Below, one piece after another: positions 20,359 to 30,006 of a stretch of 64,000 bases of DNA (its first letter is position 1; each line of letters opens with the position of its first letter). The stretch is from NCBI GenBank assembly GCA_039933785.1, contig JBDTNL010000008.1, positions 15,736 to 79,735 on the forward strand, written 5' to 3'. The position numbers and the translations under genes were made by a program. Source of the stretch: JBDTNL01 sp039933785 (lineage in GTDB: Bacteria > Acidobacteriota > Thermoanaerobaculia > Multivoradales > JAGPDF01). The notes beneath the pieces are model-generated. The model was given only the letters and a program-made list of their open reading frames with translations, was not told the DNA's origin and did not search any database.

Positions 20359-21783
20359 CTACACCGTCCGCGAGAACGCCGGCTTGCCGCTCTCGCGCTG
20401 GGCTTCGAAATAGCGGTCGAACACCATGCAGAGGTTGCGCACGAACATACGGCCCGCGTCGGTGACGCGCAAGGCTCGCGGGGCATTGGTGACCAGCCTG
20501 ACCGCTCCGTCAACAACGTCGGAGATCCGGGCAAGCTCGGCCGCGAAATAGGTGTCGAAGTCGACCGCGAAGCGCCGCCCGACCTCGACCTTGTCGACTG
20601 CGAACTTGCACATCAGCTCGCGGATCACGTACTGACGAAGCCGATCGTCGTCGTCGAGCAGGTAGCCGCGCTGGATGGGCAGCCGACCGGCATCGAGCGC
20701 GGCGTAGTAGGCCTTGAGCTTGCGCTCGTTCTGGAAGAAGGCACCGTCGACCTCGCCGATGCCCGAAACACCCAGCGCCAGGGTCGTCTCCGACGGCTTG
20801 ACGGTGTAGCCCATGAAGTTGCGATCCAGACGCGACTCGCGCGCGGCGCGCGCCAACTCGTCGCCGGGAAGCGCGAAGTGATCGATGCCGATCGACTCAT
20901 ACCCTGCCGCGCGCAGCCGTTCGAGCGCCATGCGATAGAGCGTCAGCTTGGTTTCTCGCGTCGGAAACCGTGCAGTATCGAGTCGCCGTTGATGCGGCTT
21001 CACCCACGGCACATAGGCGAACGAGTACATGGCCACGCGTTCGGGTCGAAGCTCCAGCAGGCGGTCGAGACTGAGGTCGAAGCTCGCCTCGTCCTGCGCC
21101 GGCAGACCGTACACCAGATCGAAATTGATCCCCTCGTCGAACCCCAGCTCCCGCGCGACGTCGAGGAGGGCGCGAGTCTCCTCGAACGTCTGGCGCCGCC
21201 CAATCGCCTCCTGCACGGCGGGCGTGAAGTCCTGCACGCCCATCGACAGCCGGTTGAAGCCTAGGCGGGCCAAGGTCTCCAGGTGCGAACGAGTCGTCAC
21301 GCGCGGGTCGATCTCGATCGCCAGCTCGGCGCCGGGTTCGAACTCGAAGTGCCGCGCGATGCCGGCGAAGAGCTCTTCCAGCTCGGCGGGAGAGAGATAC
21401 GTCGGCGTTCCGCCACCCCAGTGCATCTGCGCCACGGCGCGTTGGTCGGGCAGCCGCTCCGCGAGCCTGTCGGTCTCCCGCAGGAGGTAGCCAAGATACG
21501 TGTGCGCCACCTCGCGATGCGGCGTCGCGATGAAGTGGCAGGCGCAGAACGAACACCGGCTCTCGCAGAACGGAATGTGCACGTAGAGGCTCAGGGGGCT
21601 CCCGGCGGGACCCTGGTTGGCGAGCGCCAGGCGCGAGAGGTACGCCTGCTCATCGACGCCCTCGTGAAATTCGAGCGCCGTCGGGTACGAGGTGTAGCGT
21701 GGGCCCGAGCGATCGAGTCGACGAATCGACTCCGGATCGAGCGCGGCCGAGGCAAGCGAGACGGAGGGAGCGCGCAGCGTCAT
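20359..21783 (-). CDS. hemN: Oxygen-independent coproporphyrinogen III dehydrogenase
   Basis: This is a 474-residue cytosolic radical SAM enzyme. ATG 21783 overlaps the hemE stop by 4 bases; the frame extends upstream without family sequence. Key parts are SGPRYTSYPTALEF (HemN N-terminus), the cluster motif CESRCSFCACHF (CxxxCxxC plus the extra HemN Cys), GGGTPTYLS, SMGVQDF and a C-terminal HemN domain (NFMGYTVKPSE). It decarboxylates two propionates of coproporphyrinogen III without O2. It is the last heme step in this cluster. No O2-dependent HemF is seen in the window. Confidence 0.94.
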   Translation of the reverse strand: MTLRAPSVSLASAALDPESIRRLDRSGPRYTSYPTALEFHEGVDEQAYLSRLALANQGPAGSPLSLYVHIPFCESRCSFCACHFIATPHREVAHTYLGYLLRETDRLAERLPDQRAVAQMHWGGGTPTYLSPAELEELFAGIARHFEFEPGAELAIEIDPRVTTRSHLETLARLGFNRLSMGVQDFTPAVQEAIGRRQTFEETRALLDVARELGFDEGINFDLVYGLPAQDEASFDLSLDRLLELRPERVAMYSFAYVPWVKPHQRRLDTARFPTRETKLTLYRMALERLRAAGYESIGIDHFALPGDELARAARESRLDRNFMGYTVKPSETTLALGVSGIGEVDGAFFQNERKLKAYYAALDAGRLPIQRGYLLDDDDRLRQYVIRELMCKFAVDKVEVGRRFAVDFDTYFAAELARISDVVDGAVRLVTNAPRALRVTDAGRMFVRNLCMVFDRYFEAQRESGKPAFSRTV

Positions 21784-22886
21784 CGAGCGTGGCCCGCAGA
21801 GTGCTTGTGCACGTGATCGATCAAACGCGCGACCTTCGCGGGATCGCTCGTGCGCTCGATACCGTGGCCCAGACTGAAGATGTGTCCGGGCAGCGGGCCC
21901 GCCTCCGCCAGCACGCGGTCGGCGAGCCGCTCGAGCTCGGCGTCCTCGGCGAACAGAGCCGCGGGATCGAGATTGCCCTGGACGGCGATGCTGTCGCCCA
22001 CGATCTCGCGTGCCGCCGACAGCGGCGTGCGCCAATCGACGCCGAGGACCTCGACTGGCAGCGTGGCAGCGTCCGCGAGCAGCGCCCCGCCTTGAAATGG
22101 AAAGTAGATTCGCGGCAGGCCTGTCCCTGCGAGCCCCTCGAGCATCTTGCGCACCGCGGGCAGCGCGAAGCGCCGGAACTCTTCAGGGGCAAGCAGCCCG
22201 GCCCAGGAATCGAACAGCATGAGGGCCTGCGCACCGGCGTTTGCCTGGGCGCGGAGATACGCGATACCAAGATCGGCCAGCTTGTCCATCAGGCGTACTG
22301 CAGCTACCGGCTCGCGGTACATGAATGAACGCGCCTGCACGAAGCCGCCGCCACCCTGGCCCTCGATGAGATAGCAAAAGAGCGTGAACGGAGCGCCCGC
22401 GAAACAGATCAATGGCACGTTCGCCGGCAGCTCACCACGCAAGGCTCGGATCGCCGCCATGACGTAGCCCGCGCTCTCTTCGATATCCGGCAACACCAGG
22501 GCCTCGACCGCTGCCGGAGAGCGCACCGGGCGTTCGAGGACCGGACCGGGCGCGAAGGTAAGCCCCAAGCCAAGACCGTCGAGCGGAGTCATGATGTCGG
22601 CGAACAGGATCGCCGCATCCAGCGGGAATCGCCGAATCGGCTGCAGGGTCACTTCGACCGCGAGCTCCGGCGTGCGCATCAGGGTGAGGAAGTCGTGCTG
22701 CTCGCGCAGGGCCCGGTACTCCGGCAGATAGCGCCCCGCCTGGCGCTGGATCCAGATCGGCGTGTGGGCGACCGGCAAGCATCGACACGCGGCGAGGAAC
22801 GGCGGCAGTGCAGCGACCGAGCTCGCGGTGGACTGCACTCCCCGACTCATCTCGACCGGCTCGTTCAAGAAGCGTCCTTGAGCCAT
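21780..22886 (-). CDS. hemE: Uroporphyrinogen III decarboxylase
   Basis: This 368-residue TIM-barrel enzyme converts uroporphyrinogen III to coproporphyrinogen III. Signatures are IWIQRQAGRYLPEYR, AAILFADIMTPLDGLGL, LICFAGAPFTLFCY, MLFDSWAGLL and FSLGHGIE. The frame opens at ATG 22886, which overlaps the hemB end by 22 bases. A second ATG at 22850 (MSRGVQS) would leave 14 bases after hemB; no ribosome site decides between them. It overlaps hemN by 4 bases, so these two are tightly coupled. Confidence 0.94.
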   Translation of the reverse strand: MAQGRFLNEPVEMSRGVQSTASSVAALPPFLAACRCLPVAHTPIWIQRQAGRYLPEYRALREQHDFLTLMRTPELAVEVTLQPIRRFPLDAAILFADIMTPLDGLGLGLTFAPGPVLERPVRSPAAVEALVLPDIEESAGYVMAAIRALRGELPANVPLICFAGAPFTLFCYLIEGQGGGGFVQARSFMYREPVAAVRLMDKLADLGIAYLRAQANAGAQALMLFDSWAGLLAPEEFRRFALPAVRKMLEGLAGTGLPRIYFPFQGGALLADAATLPVEVLGVDWRTPLSAAREIVGDSIAVQGNLDPAALFAEDAELERLADRVLAEAGPLPGHIFSLGHGIERTSDPAKVARLIDHVHKHSAGHAR

Positions 22887-23848
22887 CGAGCGATGTCCGG
22901 AGCGAAGTACGTGAGGATGATGTCGGCGCCCGCACGCTTGATGCCGATCAGGCTCTCGAGGGCGACCCGGCGTTCGTCCACCCAGCCGCGCTCGGCCGCC
23001 GCCTTGATAAGGCTGTACTCGCCCGAGACCTGGTAGGCCGCGGTCGGCATGCCGAAGGCGTCTTTCACCCGGCGGATCACGTCGAGGTAGGGCCCCGCGG
23101 GCTTGACCATCACGATGTCGGCGCCCTCTTCGATGTCGAGAGCTACCTCGCGGAGAGCCTCCTCCACATTCGCCGGATCCATCTGGTAGGCCTTTCGATC
23201 GCCGAACGCCGGCGTCGACCCCGCCGCTTCTCGGAACGGCCCGTAGTACGCCGAGGCGTACTTCGCGGCATAGGCGACGATCGGCAGCTCCGGGAAACCG
23301 CCGGCGTCGAGCGCTTCACGGAGCGCGCCAACCCGGCCGTCCATCATGTCGCTCGGCGCCACGGCGTCCGCTCCCGCCTCGGCGTAGACCACTGCCGCGC
23401 GGGCGAGCAGGAGGAGCGTCTCGTCGTTCACCACGCGACCGGCGTCGTCGAGCACGCCGCAGTGACCGTGGCTGGTGTATTCGCACAAGCACACGTCAGC
23501 CCAGACCAGGAGATCGGGCAACTCACGCTTCAATGCACGAATGGCGCGCGGCACGATCCCGTCGGCCACATAGCCCTCGCTGCCCATGGGATCCTTCTGC
23601 TCCGGAATCCCGAACAGGATGACCGCGCCGACCCCGAGCTCGTGCGCCACCCGGGCATCCGCCACCACCTGATCGACCGAGAGCTGACAGATGCCCGGCA
23701 TGCTCACCACCGGATTGCGCACGTTGGCACCGTGGATTGCGAACATCGGATAGACCAGCTCGGCGGTCCGCAATTGGGTTTCCGCAAGCATGGCCCGCCA
23801 TTCCGCATTGGCGCGCAGGCGTCGCGGGCGGCTCTGGGGAAAGGCCAT
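22865..23848 (-). CDS. hemB: Delta-aminolevulinic acid dehydratase (porphobilinogen synthase)
   Basis: This 327-residue enzyme condenses two 5-aminolevulinate molecules to porphobilinogen. It has RPRRLRANAEWRAML at the N-terminus and a zinc site of three Cys (DVCLCEYTSHGHCG), so it is of the Zn type rather than the Mg-only type. The Schiff-base Lys is in IVMVKPAGPYL, and AYQVSGEYSLI follows. It starts 3 bases after the hemD stop. The stop overlaps the longest hemE frame. Confidence 0.95.
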   Translation of the reverse strand: MAFPQSRPRRLRANAEWRAMLAETQLRTAELVYPMFAIHGANVRNPVVSMPGICQLSVDQVVADARVAHELGVGAVILFGIPEQKDPMGSEGYVADGIVPRAIRALKRELPDLLVWADVCLCEYTSHGHCGVLDDAGRVVNDETLLLLARAAVVYAEAGADAVAPSDMMDGRVGALREALDAGGFPELPIVAYAAKYASAYYGPFREAAGSTPAFGDRKAYQMDPANVEEALREVALDIEEGADIVMVKPAGPYLDVIRRVKDAFGMPTAAYQVSGEYSLIKAAAERGWVDERRVALESLIGIKRAGADIILTYFAPDIARWLKDAS

Positions 23849-23851
23849 CTC

Positions 23852-24667
23852 TCAGGCTCCGGGAAGCTTCCGTGAGTTCATCGCACGCGAGCCTACAGCG
23901 CCGACGAGCGCCTCGACCAGACCGTCGAACGTGCTCAGGATCGCTTCGGTGTCCGGGGAGCGTCCGAACCCGACCAGGGAAGCCGTGGTCGTTGGCCCGA
24001 TCGAAACTACGATTCGGCCGCGCAGCAGGGCTCGAAATCCCGAAGGTCCGAAAGCGCTCTCGAGACCGGCGACCGCCGAGGGGCTGGCAAAGGTGACCGC
24101 ATCGACCTCGCCGGCCGCGACCTGGGCTCGGCACATCACCGTATCGAGTTTTCGGGGAACCGTGCGGTAGGCCTGCACCGGTTCGACAATCGCCCCCAGG
24201 CGGCTCAGTCCGTTTGCGAGCTCGGGCCCCGCGAGCTGACTTCCAGGCAGCAGGACGCGAGTTCCAGCAGCCTCGCCGGAGGCTCGAAAGGACTCGAGCA
24301 GTCCTTCGGCGCTGAAGCGCTCACCGATACGCTCCACGTTCCAGCCAGCGCTCTGGGCGGCGGCGGCGGTCCCCGAACCCACCGCCGCGATGCGGAGCTT
24401 CGCCGGCAAGAACTTGTGACTCGCGGCCAGCACGGTCACGACGGACTCCACGGCGCGGGCGCTCGCGAAGATCATCCAGTCGTAGGACTTGAGGTCACCC
24501 ACCGCCTTGGCGAAGGCTCCTTGATCCTCGGGAGGAGCGTTCGCGATTGCGCACCAATGAAGAACGCGTGCGCCGGCGCGCTGCAACCGCTCTTGGAGAG
24601 GACCGCCAGGCGGCTCGGCGCGGGTGATCGCGACGCCGATGTCGCGCAGACTCTCAGCGCCCGTCAC
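23852..24667 (-). CDS. hemD: Uroporphyrinogen III synthase
   Basis: This is a two-lobed cyclase of about 271 residues. I chose GTG 24667 (VTGAESLRDIGVAITRAEPP), which overlaps hemC by 14 bases; the longer open frame lies inside hemC. Recognisable HemD parts are DWMIFASARAVESV, RIAAVGSGTAAAAQ, VLLPGSQLAGPELANGL, VDAVTFASPSAVAGLE and VSIGPTTTASLVGFG. HemD sequences are poorly conserved, but position between hemC and hemB supports the call. It closes and inverts ring D of hydroxymethylbilane. Confidence 0.88.
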   Translation of the reverse strand: MTGAESLRDIGVAITRAEPPGGPLQERLQRAGARVLHWCAIANAPPEDQGAFAKAVGDLKSYDWMIFASARAVESVVTVLAASHKFLPAKLRIAAVGSGTAAAAQSAGWNVERIGERFSAEGLLESFRASGEAAGTRVLLPGSQLAGPELANGLSRLGAIVEPVQAYRTVPRKLDTVMCRAQVAAGEVDAVTFASPSAVAGLESAFGPSGFRALLRGRIVVSIGPTTTASLVGFGRSPDTEAILSTFDGLVEALVGAVGSRAMNSRKLPGA

Positions 24668-25601
24668 GAGACGCCCCCGAAACACCGCGAACGGCGGCCA
24701 GAATGTCGCCGGCGCCACGACGCAAGAGATCTTCCGCGAGCGCAAGGCCCAACGCGCTCGCATCCGTCGCGGCGCCCTCCAGCCGACCCTCCACGGCCTG
24801 CCGGCCATCAAGTGAACAGACCACGCCGGACAGAGTCAGTCTCGTGCCGTCGACGAACCCGAAGGCGCCCACGGGAACCTGGCAGCCTCCTTCGAGGCGG
24901 CGCAGCAGCGCCCGCTCCGCAGCCGTCGCGAATCGCGTCGCCGGATCCTCGAGCGGTTCGACCCAGCGCCTCGTCTCGAGGTCGTCCGCACGCGCTTGCA
25001 CGGCGATCGCGCCTTGACCTGGCGCCGGCAATATGCGCTCCATCGGCAAGAAGTCGCTCACTCGATTCAGCAGCCCGAGACGCTTGATCCCGGCCGCCGC
25101 CAGCACGATCGCGTCGAATTGCCCCTCGTCGACTCGGCGGACTCGTGTCGGAACGTTGCCGCGCAGGTCGAGCAACTCGAGGTCCGGGCGCCAGCGTGCG
25201 ATCAGGGCGCGGCGTCGCAGGCTCGACGTCCCGACCCGGCTCCCACCCGGTAGCGCATCCAGCCCGCCCGAGGCGCCTCCGACCAGGGCATCCCGCGCGT
25301 CCTCGCGCTCCAGAACCGCGGCGAGGATCAGCCCCTCGGGCATGACGGTCGCGAGATCTTTCAGGCTATGCACCGCGAGATCCACCGCCGCACCGAGCAG
25401 GGCCTGTTCGATCTCCCGCGTGAAGAAGTCCTTGCCCGAAACCTGGGTGAGCGGTACGTCGGTGATGCGGTCGCCTTCGGTGCGAATCTCGACCAGCTCG
25501 GTCGGCGGCGCACCCGGAAGACTCGCCAACCGCTCGGCAACGTGGCGTGCCTGCCAGAGCGCCAGCTCCGATCCTCGGGTGCCGATCCGCAAGGGGCGCA
25601 C
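24654..25601 (-). CDS. hemC: Hydroxymethylbilane synthase (porphobilinogen deaminase)
   Basis: This 315-residue enzyme polymerises four porphobilinogens. I chose GTG 25601 (VRPLRIGTRGSELALWQ); the frame is open upstream inside hemL without homology. Signatures are IGTRGSELALWQA, VSGKDFFTREIEQALL, AVHSLKDLATVMPEGL, GTSSLRRRALI, LDLRGNVPTRV and the dipyrromethane-cofactor Cys in LEGGCQVPVGAF. It starts 15 bases after the hemL stop and overlaps hemD. Confidence 0.94.
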   Translation of the reverse strand: MRPLRIGTRGSELALWQARHVAERLASLPGAPPTELVEIRTEGDRITDVPLTQVSGKDFFTREIEQALLGAAVDLAVHSLKDLATVMPEGLILAAVLEREDARDALVGGASGGLDALPGGSRVGTSSLRRRALIARWRPDLELLDLRGNVPTRVRRVDEGQFDAIVLAAAGIKRLGLLNRVSDFLPMERILPAPGQGAIAVQARADDLETRRWVEPLEDPATRFATAAERALLRRLEGGCQVPVGAFGFVDGTRLTLSGVVCSLDGRQAVEGRLEGAATDASALGLALAEDLLRRGAGDILAAVRGVSGASRDGR

Positions 25602-25615
25602 GGTGTTGCCGCCGA

Positions 25616-26926
25616 TCAGAGCGCGGCCCTTGCTTCTGCTGCCTGTGCCAGGGCCGCCGCGATTTCGCGGGCGAAGCGATCCAGGTGCTCGGGCGTGTGA
25701 GCCAGGGAGAGGAAGCCAACCTCGTAAGCCGACGGCGCGAGCGCGATCCCGCGATCGAGAAGCGCGTGAAAGAGAACAGCGTAGCGGGCCGCGGCGCGCG
25801 GATCGAGAGCCTCGGCGCTCCGCGGTGGCTCGCCCGACTGCAGCGCCAGCCAGAAGAGAGAGCCCTGACGAATCCACTGCACCGGCGCGGACGCCGTGGC
25901 GAGCACGGGCTCGAGCAGACGATCGAGAGCGGAACCGAGGGCTTCGAGCCGCTCCCACGCCCGCTCGCGCTCGAGCACGCGCAGGGTCGCGAGACCCGCA
26001 GCCATCGCCACGGGATTCCCGGAGAGCGTTCCGGCCTGGTAGACGCCGCCGAGGGGTGCGAGATGCTCCATCGCCTCGCGCGAGCCCCCGAAAGCACCGA
26101 CCGGCATGCCACCCCCGATGATCTTGCCGAAGGTCGCCAAGTCAGGCGTGATGCCGTAGAGCTCGGCCGCTCCACCGCGGGCCACGCGAAAGCCACTGAT
26201 CACCTCGTCGAAGATGAGCAAAGCGCCGTGCTCGCGAGTCAGCTGTCGCAGCAGTTCGAGGAACCCAGGCCGCTGCAGGAGGAGGCCGTTGTTCGCCGGG
26301 ATCGGCTCGATGATCACCGCGGCGATGCTGCCGCCTTCGCGGGCGAAGAGGTCGTGCAACGCCGCGCCGTCATCGAGCGGCAGGACACGAGTGAGCCCCA
26401 CGAAAGCCTCAGGCACGCCCTGGGACGACGGATAGCCGAACGTCACCAAGCCGGAGCCCGCGGCCACCAACAGATGATCCGCATGGCCGTGGTAGCAGCC
26501 GGAAAACTTGACGATCACCTCGCGCCCGGTGACTCCGCGCGCGAGCCGGACGGCACTCATCACGGCCTCGGTGCCCGAGGACACGAAACGCACCTGCTCG
26601 AGACCTGGATACCAGTCGACGATCCGCTCGGCGAGCTCGACCTCGCCAGCGCAGGGCGCTCCGTAGGTCGTCCCACGGCCTACCGCGCGATCGATCGCAT
26701 CACGGACTTCGGGGTGTGCATGGCCCAGGATCAGCGGGCCCCACGAGCCCACGAAATCGAGGTAGCGCCTGCCGTCCTCGTCTTCGATCTCGGCGCCCGC
26801 CGCGCTGCGAATGAAGATCGGCGAGCCGCCCACGGCTCCAAACGCCCTGACCGGTGAATTCACACCGCCCGGGATCACCCGCCGGGCGCGCTCGAACAGC
26901 GCCTGAGAGGCAGGGCCGGCGCTCAT
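25616..26926 (-). CDS. hemL: Glutamate-1-semialdehyde 2,1-aminomutase
   Basis: This 436-residue PLP enzyme of aminotransferase class III converts glutamate-1-semialdehyde to 5-aminolevulinate. It has RVIPGGVNSPVRAFGAVGG, FVSSGTEAVMSAVRLAR, FDEVISGFRVA and the PLP Lys in TFGKIIGGGMPVGA. ATG 26926 overlaps the hemA stop (ATGA). Together with hemA it makes ALA by the C5 route, not by the Shemin route. Confidence 0.95.
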   Translation of the reverse strand: MSAGPASQALFERARRVIPGGVNSPVRAFGAVGGSPIFIRSAAGAEIEDEDGRRYLDFVGSWGPLILGHAHPEVRDAIDRAVGRGTTYGAPCAGEVELAERIVDWYPGLEQVRFVSSGTEAVMSAVRLARGVTGREVIVKFSGCYHGHADHLLVAAGSGLVTFGYPSSQGVPEAFVGLTRVLPLDDGAALHDLFAREGGSIAAVIIEPIPANNGLLLQRPGFLELLRQLTREHGALLIFDEVISGFRVARGGAAELYGITPDLATFGKIIGGGMPVGAFGGSREAMEHLAPLGGVYQAGTLSGNPVAMAAGLATLRVLERERAWERLEALGSALDRLLEPVLATASAPVQWIRQGSLFWLALQSGEPPRSAEALDPRAAARYAVLFHALLDRGIALAPSAYEVGFLSLAHTPEHLDRFAREIAAALAQAAEARAAL

Positions 26927-28311
26927 CGCGTGCGTTTCTTCTCGAGCGCCTCCGGCGACCAGTCGGCGGAGACCGCCGAGACTCCATCGAGCTCGGCACC
27001 GAGGCTAGCGTCGCAGGCGTCGAGGAAGGTGCGGACAGCCGACATGCCGTGCTCGGCGGCCAGGCCGCGCAGACCGAGCGTGGGGAGGTGGGCGAAGCGG
27101 CGCGCCAGGGTCTCGACCCACCGTTCGACGGCTTCGCGCGCTTCGCCTTCCAGTGCCACGCCTGCGCGCGCCAGGCCCTGCTTGGCGAGCAGCCGTTCGA
27201 CGCCTTCGAGCGCAGTTTGCCGGTAGCGTTGATTGATGCGCTTGATCACCGGCGCGAGGGTGCGTTCGGCGAGCCGGCGGCGAAGGTCGCCCAGAGCTTC
27301 ATCGACGATCCGCCGCGCCGGTGCGGCCTCGGCCAACCGGGCTTGACGCTGCTGCTGTGCCGCACCGTTGATCTCGTCCATGCCCACGCGTGGGACCTGC
27401 GCGGCCAAGGCCACTTCCGGATCCACGTCCGGCGGCACCGCGAGATCGACCACCAGAGGCGGTTCCTGGCTCGCCGTTCGCGCGGCCAGTCTTTCAAGGG
27501 CGGCGCGGTCGAGTACGGGTCCGGGCGCTCCGGTGGCGCACAGCAGAGCCTCAACTTGAGGCGGACGTTGGCGGAAGTGGTCGAGGGTCATGCACTCGCC
27601 GGTTCCCAGCTCGGCGATCAAACGTTCCGCATGCGCGAGCGTTCGGTTGACGATCAGGAAGGGGATTTGCTCGCGGATCAGAAGCTCGGCGCACCGCCGG
27701 GTCATCGCCGTGACTCCGACCAGGGCAACCGGCGAGGGTGTGCGGCGGATCCGTTCGAGCAACCAGTCGCCGGCGATCTCCGCGAGCGACTGGCGGTCCC
27801 GACCGAGTTGGCTCCGTTGATGCACTTGGCGCGCTACCCGCAGGGCCTCCTCGACGAGTGGGTCGAGCAGCTCGCCCCCAGTGCCTGCTTCGCGCGCCAG
27901 CGCCAGGGCTTCGCGCAGTTGCCCCTGGATTTCGCGCTCGCCGAGTTGGGCCGAGTCGAGCCCCGCCGCCACTATGAATAGATGCTCGACGGCCTCCTCG
28001 CCCCGCCATTGCCGCAGGTCACGCTCCGCCTCCCCAGGAAGCGACGAACGACCGAGGAGAGCGCGCAAGGCCACGCCACGGAAGCCGTCTTCGGACGACT
28101 CCTGGGAAGCGCGATACAGGATTTCCACGCGATTGCAGGTCGCGAGGTACACCATTTCCTTGACGCCCAGCGCCGACGCCAGCTCGGGCATCCGGCGGGC
28201 GCGATCGACGCGGGGGATCGTGAAACGGGCAAGATCCGCCGCCTCGCGCCCGTGCACCGAGAGGCCGACGATCCCGATGGCTTCGAACCAGTCCATGGAA
28301 GAAGAGATCAT
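26923..28311 (-). CDS. hemA: Glutamyl-tRNA reductase
   Basis: This 462-residue enzyme has the catalytic Cys59 in YLATCNRVEILY, an NADPH-binding domain (VALVGVTAMTRRCAELLI) and a C-terminal dimerisation helix bundle. It reduces glutamyl-tRNA(Glu) to glutamate-1-semialdehyde, the committed step of the C5 pathway. ATG 28311 is used; ATG 28296 (MDWFEAIGIVGLS) is an alternative, and neither has a good ribosome site. It is the first gene of the hemA-L-C-D-B-E-N run and diverges from the second ACIII operon across a 144-base spacer. Confidence 0.94.
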   Translation of the reverse strand: MISSSMDWFEAIGIVGLSVHGREAADLARFTIPRVDRARRMPELASALGVKEMVYLATCNRVEILYRASQESSEDGFRGVALRALLGRSSLPGEAERDLRQWRGEEAVEHLFIVAAGLDSAQLGEREIQGQLREALALAREAGTGGELLDPLVEEALRVARQVHQRSQLGRDRQSLAEIAGDWLLERIRRTPSPVALVGVTAMTRRCAELLIREQIPFLIVNRTLAHAERLIAELGTGECMTLDHFRQRPPQVEALLCATGAPGPVLDRAALERLAARTASQEPPLVVDLAVPPDVDPEVALAAQVPRVGMDEINGAAQQQRQARLAEAAPARRIVDEALGDLRRRLAERTLAPVIKRINQRYRQTALEGVERLLAKQGLARAGVALEGEAREAVERWVETLARRFAHLPTLGLRGLAAEHGMSAVRTFLDACDASLGAELDGVSAVSADWSPEALEKKRTR

Positions 28312-28455
28312 CGCACGACGGCCAGGGTACGAGCGGCCTCCTCCTCCATGACGCTGGACACTTCTGGGCTTGGAATGGAGAAAGACCTTGTGCGATGATG
28401 CGCCACAACTGAGAAAAGGCAGCTTCTTGAGTCGGCGAGCCGGTCGCTAGATCGG

Positions 28456-30006
28456 ATGAGAAATGCACCAGCAGGCGCCAGCAGGGCGGCGAGCGAGGGC
28501 ATGAGCGGAACGCACAACGAGAGCGATCCGATCGCAGGCAAATCCAACCAGACGGTCGATTCTTCGACCGGTCTGGACTCCGTCTACAGTCTTGACCCGG
28601 TAGATCACCGGGCGCCGCTAATCGAGGGCGCACCGACCTTTCACGCCATCACCGAGGCCGTCGCGCGGCCGCTCGAAGGCAAACCCACCCGCGGTTGGTG
28701 GATTTGCCTCCTGGTCTCCCTGTGCATGCTCGGACTGCTTGGGGTGAGCATCGGCTGGCTGTTCTGGGAAGGTATCGGAATCTGGGGTCTCAACAACCCG
28801 GTCGCCTGGGGATTCGCCATCACCAATTTCGTCTTCTGGGTGGGCATCGGCCACGCCGGAACCCTCATCTCGGCCATCCTTTTCCTCTTTAGGCAGAAAT
28901 GGCGCACTTCGATCAATCGCTCGGCGGAAGCGATGACCATCTTCGCAGTCATGTGCGCCTTGATCTTCCCCGGCATCCACGTCGGCCGCCCCTGGCTCGC
29001 ATACTGGATGTTTCCGATTCCGAACCAGATGGGCGTCTGGCCGCAGTTTCGCAGCCCGCTCATGTGGGACGTCTTCGCGGTGTCGATCTACGGCACCGTG
29101 TCGGCCCTTTTCTGGTTCGTCGGCCTCATCCCTGATCTGGCGACGATCCGTGACCGCGCCACCGGTACTCGGCGGAAGATTTTCGGTGCCTTGGCTCTAG
29201 GCTGGCGCGGTTCCGCGCGTCACTGGCACCACTACGAGCGCGCGTATTTGATTCTGGCCGGCCTGGCGACTCCCCTGGTCCTCTCCGTGCATTCCATCGT
29301 TTCGATGGACTTCGCCACGGCCCAGCTTCCCGGGTGGCACACGACGATCTTCCCGCCCTATTTCGTCGCCGGCGCGATCTTCTCGGGCTTCGCCATGGTC
29401 ATGACCCTGATGGTCATCACACGCAAGGTCTTCGGCCTCGAGCACGTAGTGACGATGCGCCATCTCGACTACATGGCTAAGATCATGCTCCTCACTGGCA
29501 GCATGGTCGGCTATGCGTACGGTCTCGAGTTCCTAATCGCCTGGTACTCGGGCAGCGCGTACGAGCTCTTCACGTTCAAGAACCGAGCCTTCGGACCCTA
29601 TGCCTGGGCCTACTGGACGATGGTGAGCTGCAATGTGCTCAGCCCGCAGTTCTTCTGGTTCAAGAAGGTGCGTTCCTCTCTGATCTGGCTGTTCGTGCTC
29701 TCCATCTTCGTCAACATAGGAATGTGGTTCGAGCGCTATGTGATTATCGTTTCCTCTCTCCACCGAGACTTCCTGCCCGCCAGCTGGTCGTACTTCCGAC
29801 CCACGTTCTGGGATCTCTCAACGCTCATCGGCAGCTTCGGGCTGTTTTTCACCATGTTCTGCCTCTTCGTGCGCTTCCTTCCGATCGTCGCTACCGCCGA
29901 GGTGAAAACCGTCCTACCGCAGGCCGCGGCGCATCCGCGGGTCGCGCCGGTGCTCGAAATACCGCGCCGGAGCGAAGGCGGTATTGCTGAGCCGGGGACC
30001 GCCTGA
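28456..30006 (+). CDS. actC: ACIII NrfD-like membrane subunit ActC (copy 2)
   Basis: This 516-residue paralogue of the ActC at 10331-11734 has matching blocks (GWWICLLVSLCMLGL, NPVAWGFAITNFVFWVGIGH, FPPYFVAGAIFSGFAMVM). It has a longer hydrophilic N-terminus of ~75 residues; ATG 28501 (MSGTHNESDPIAG) is an alternative start. It begins the second respiratory operon with no actA or actB before it. A TTGTG/CACAA inverted repeat at 28388-28408 in the spacer is imperfect and is not called. It overlaps actD2 by one base. Confidence 0.92.
   Translation: MRNAPAGASRAASEGMSGTHNESDPIAGKSNQTVDSSTGLDSVYSLDPVDHRAPLIEGAPTFHAITEAVARPLEGKPTRGWWICLLVSLCMLGLLGVSIGWLFWEGIGIWGLNNPVAWGFAITNFVFWVGIGHAGTLISAILFLFRQKWRTSINRSAEAMTIFAVMCALIFPGIHVGRPWLAYWMFPIPNQMGVWPQFRSPLMWDVFAVSIYGTVSALFWFVGLIPDLATIRDRATGTRRKIFGALALGWRGSARHWHHYERAYLILAGLATPLVLSVHSIVSMDFATAQLPGWHTTIFPPYFVAGAIFSGFAMVMTLMVITRKVFGLEHVVTMRHLDYMAKIMLLTGSMVGYAYGLEFLIAWYSGSAYELFTFKNRAFGPYAWAYWTMVSCNVLSPQFFWFKKVRSSLIWLFVLSIFVNIGMWFERYVIIVSSLHRDFLPASWSYFRPTFWDLSTLIGSFGLFFTMFCLFVRFLPIVATAEVKTVLPQAAAHPRVAPVLEIPRRSEGGIAEPGTA

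Noticed and set aside
28388..28408. TTGTG...CACAA inverted repeat in the hemA/actC2 spacer as a second Rex site
   Set aside because: Arms are only 5 bases and the spacing is 11 rather than 8, so it does not fit the 18-base Rex geometry.
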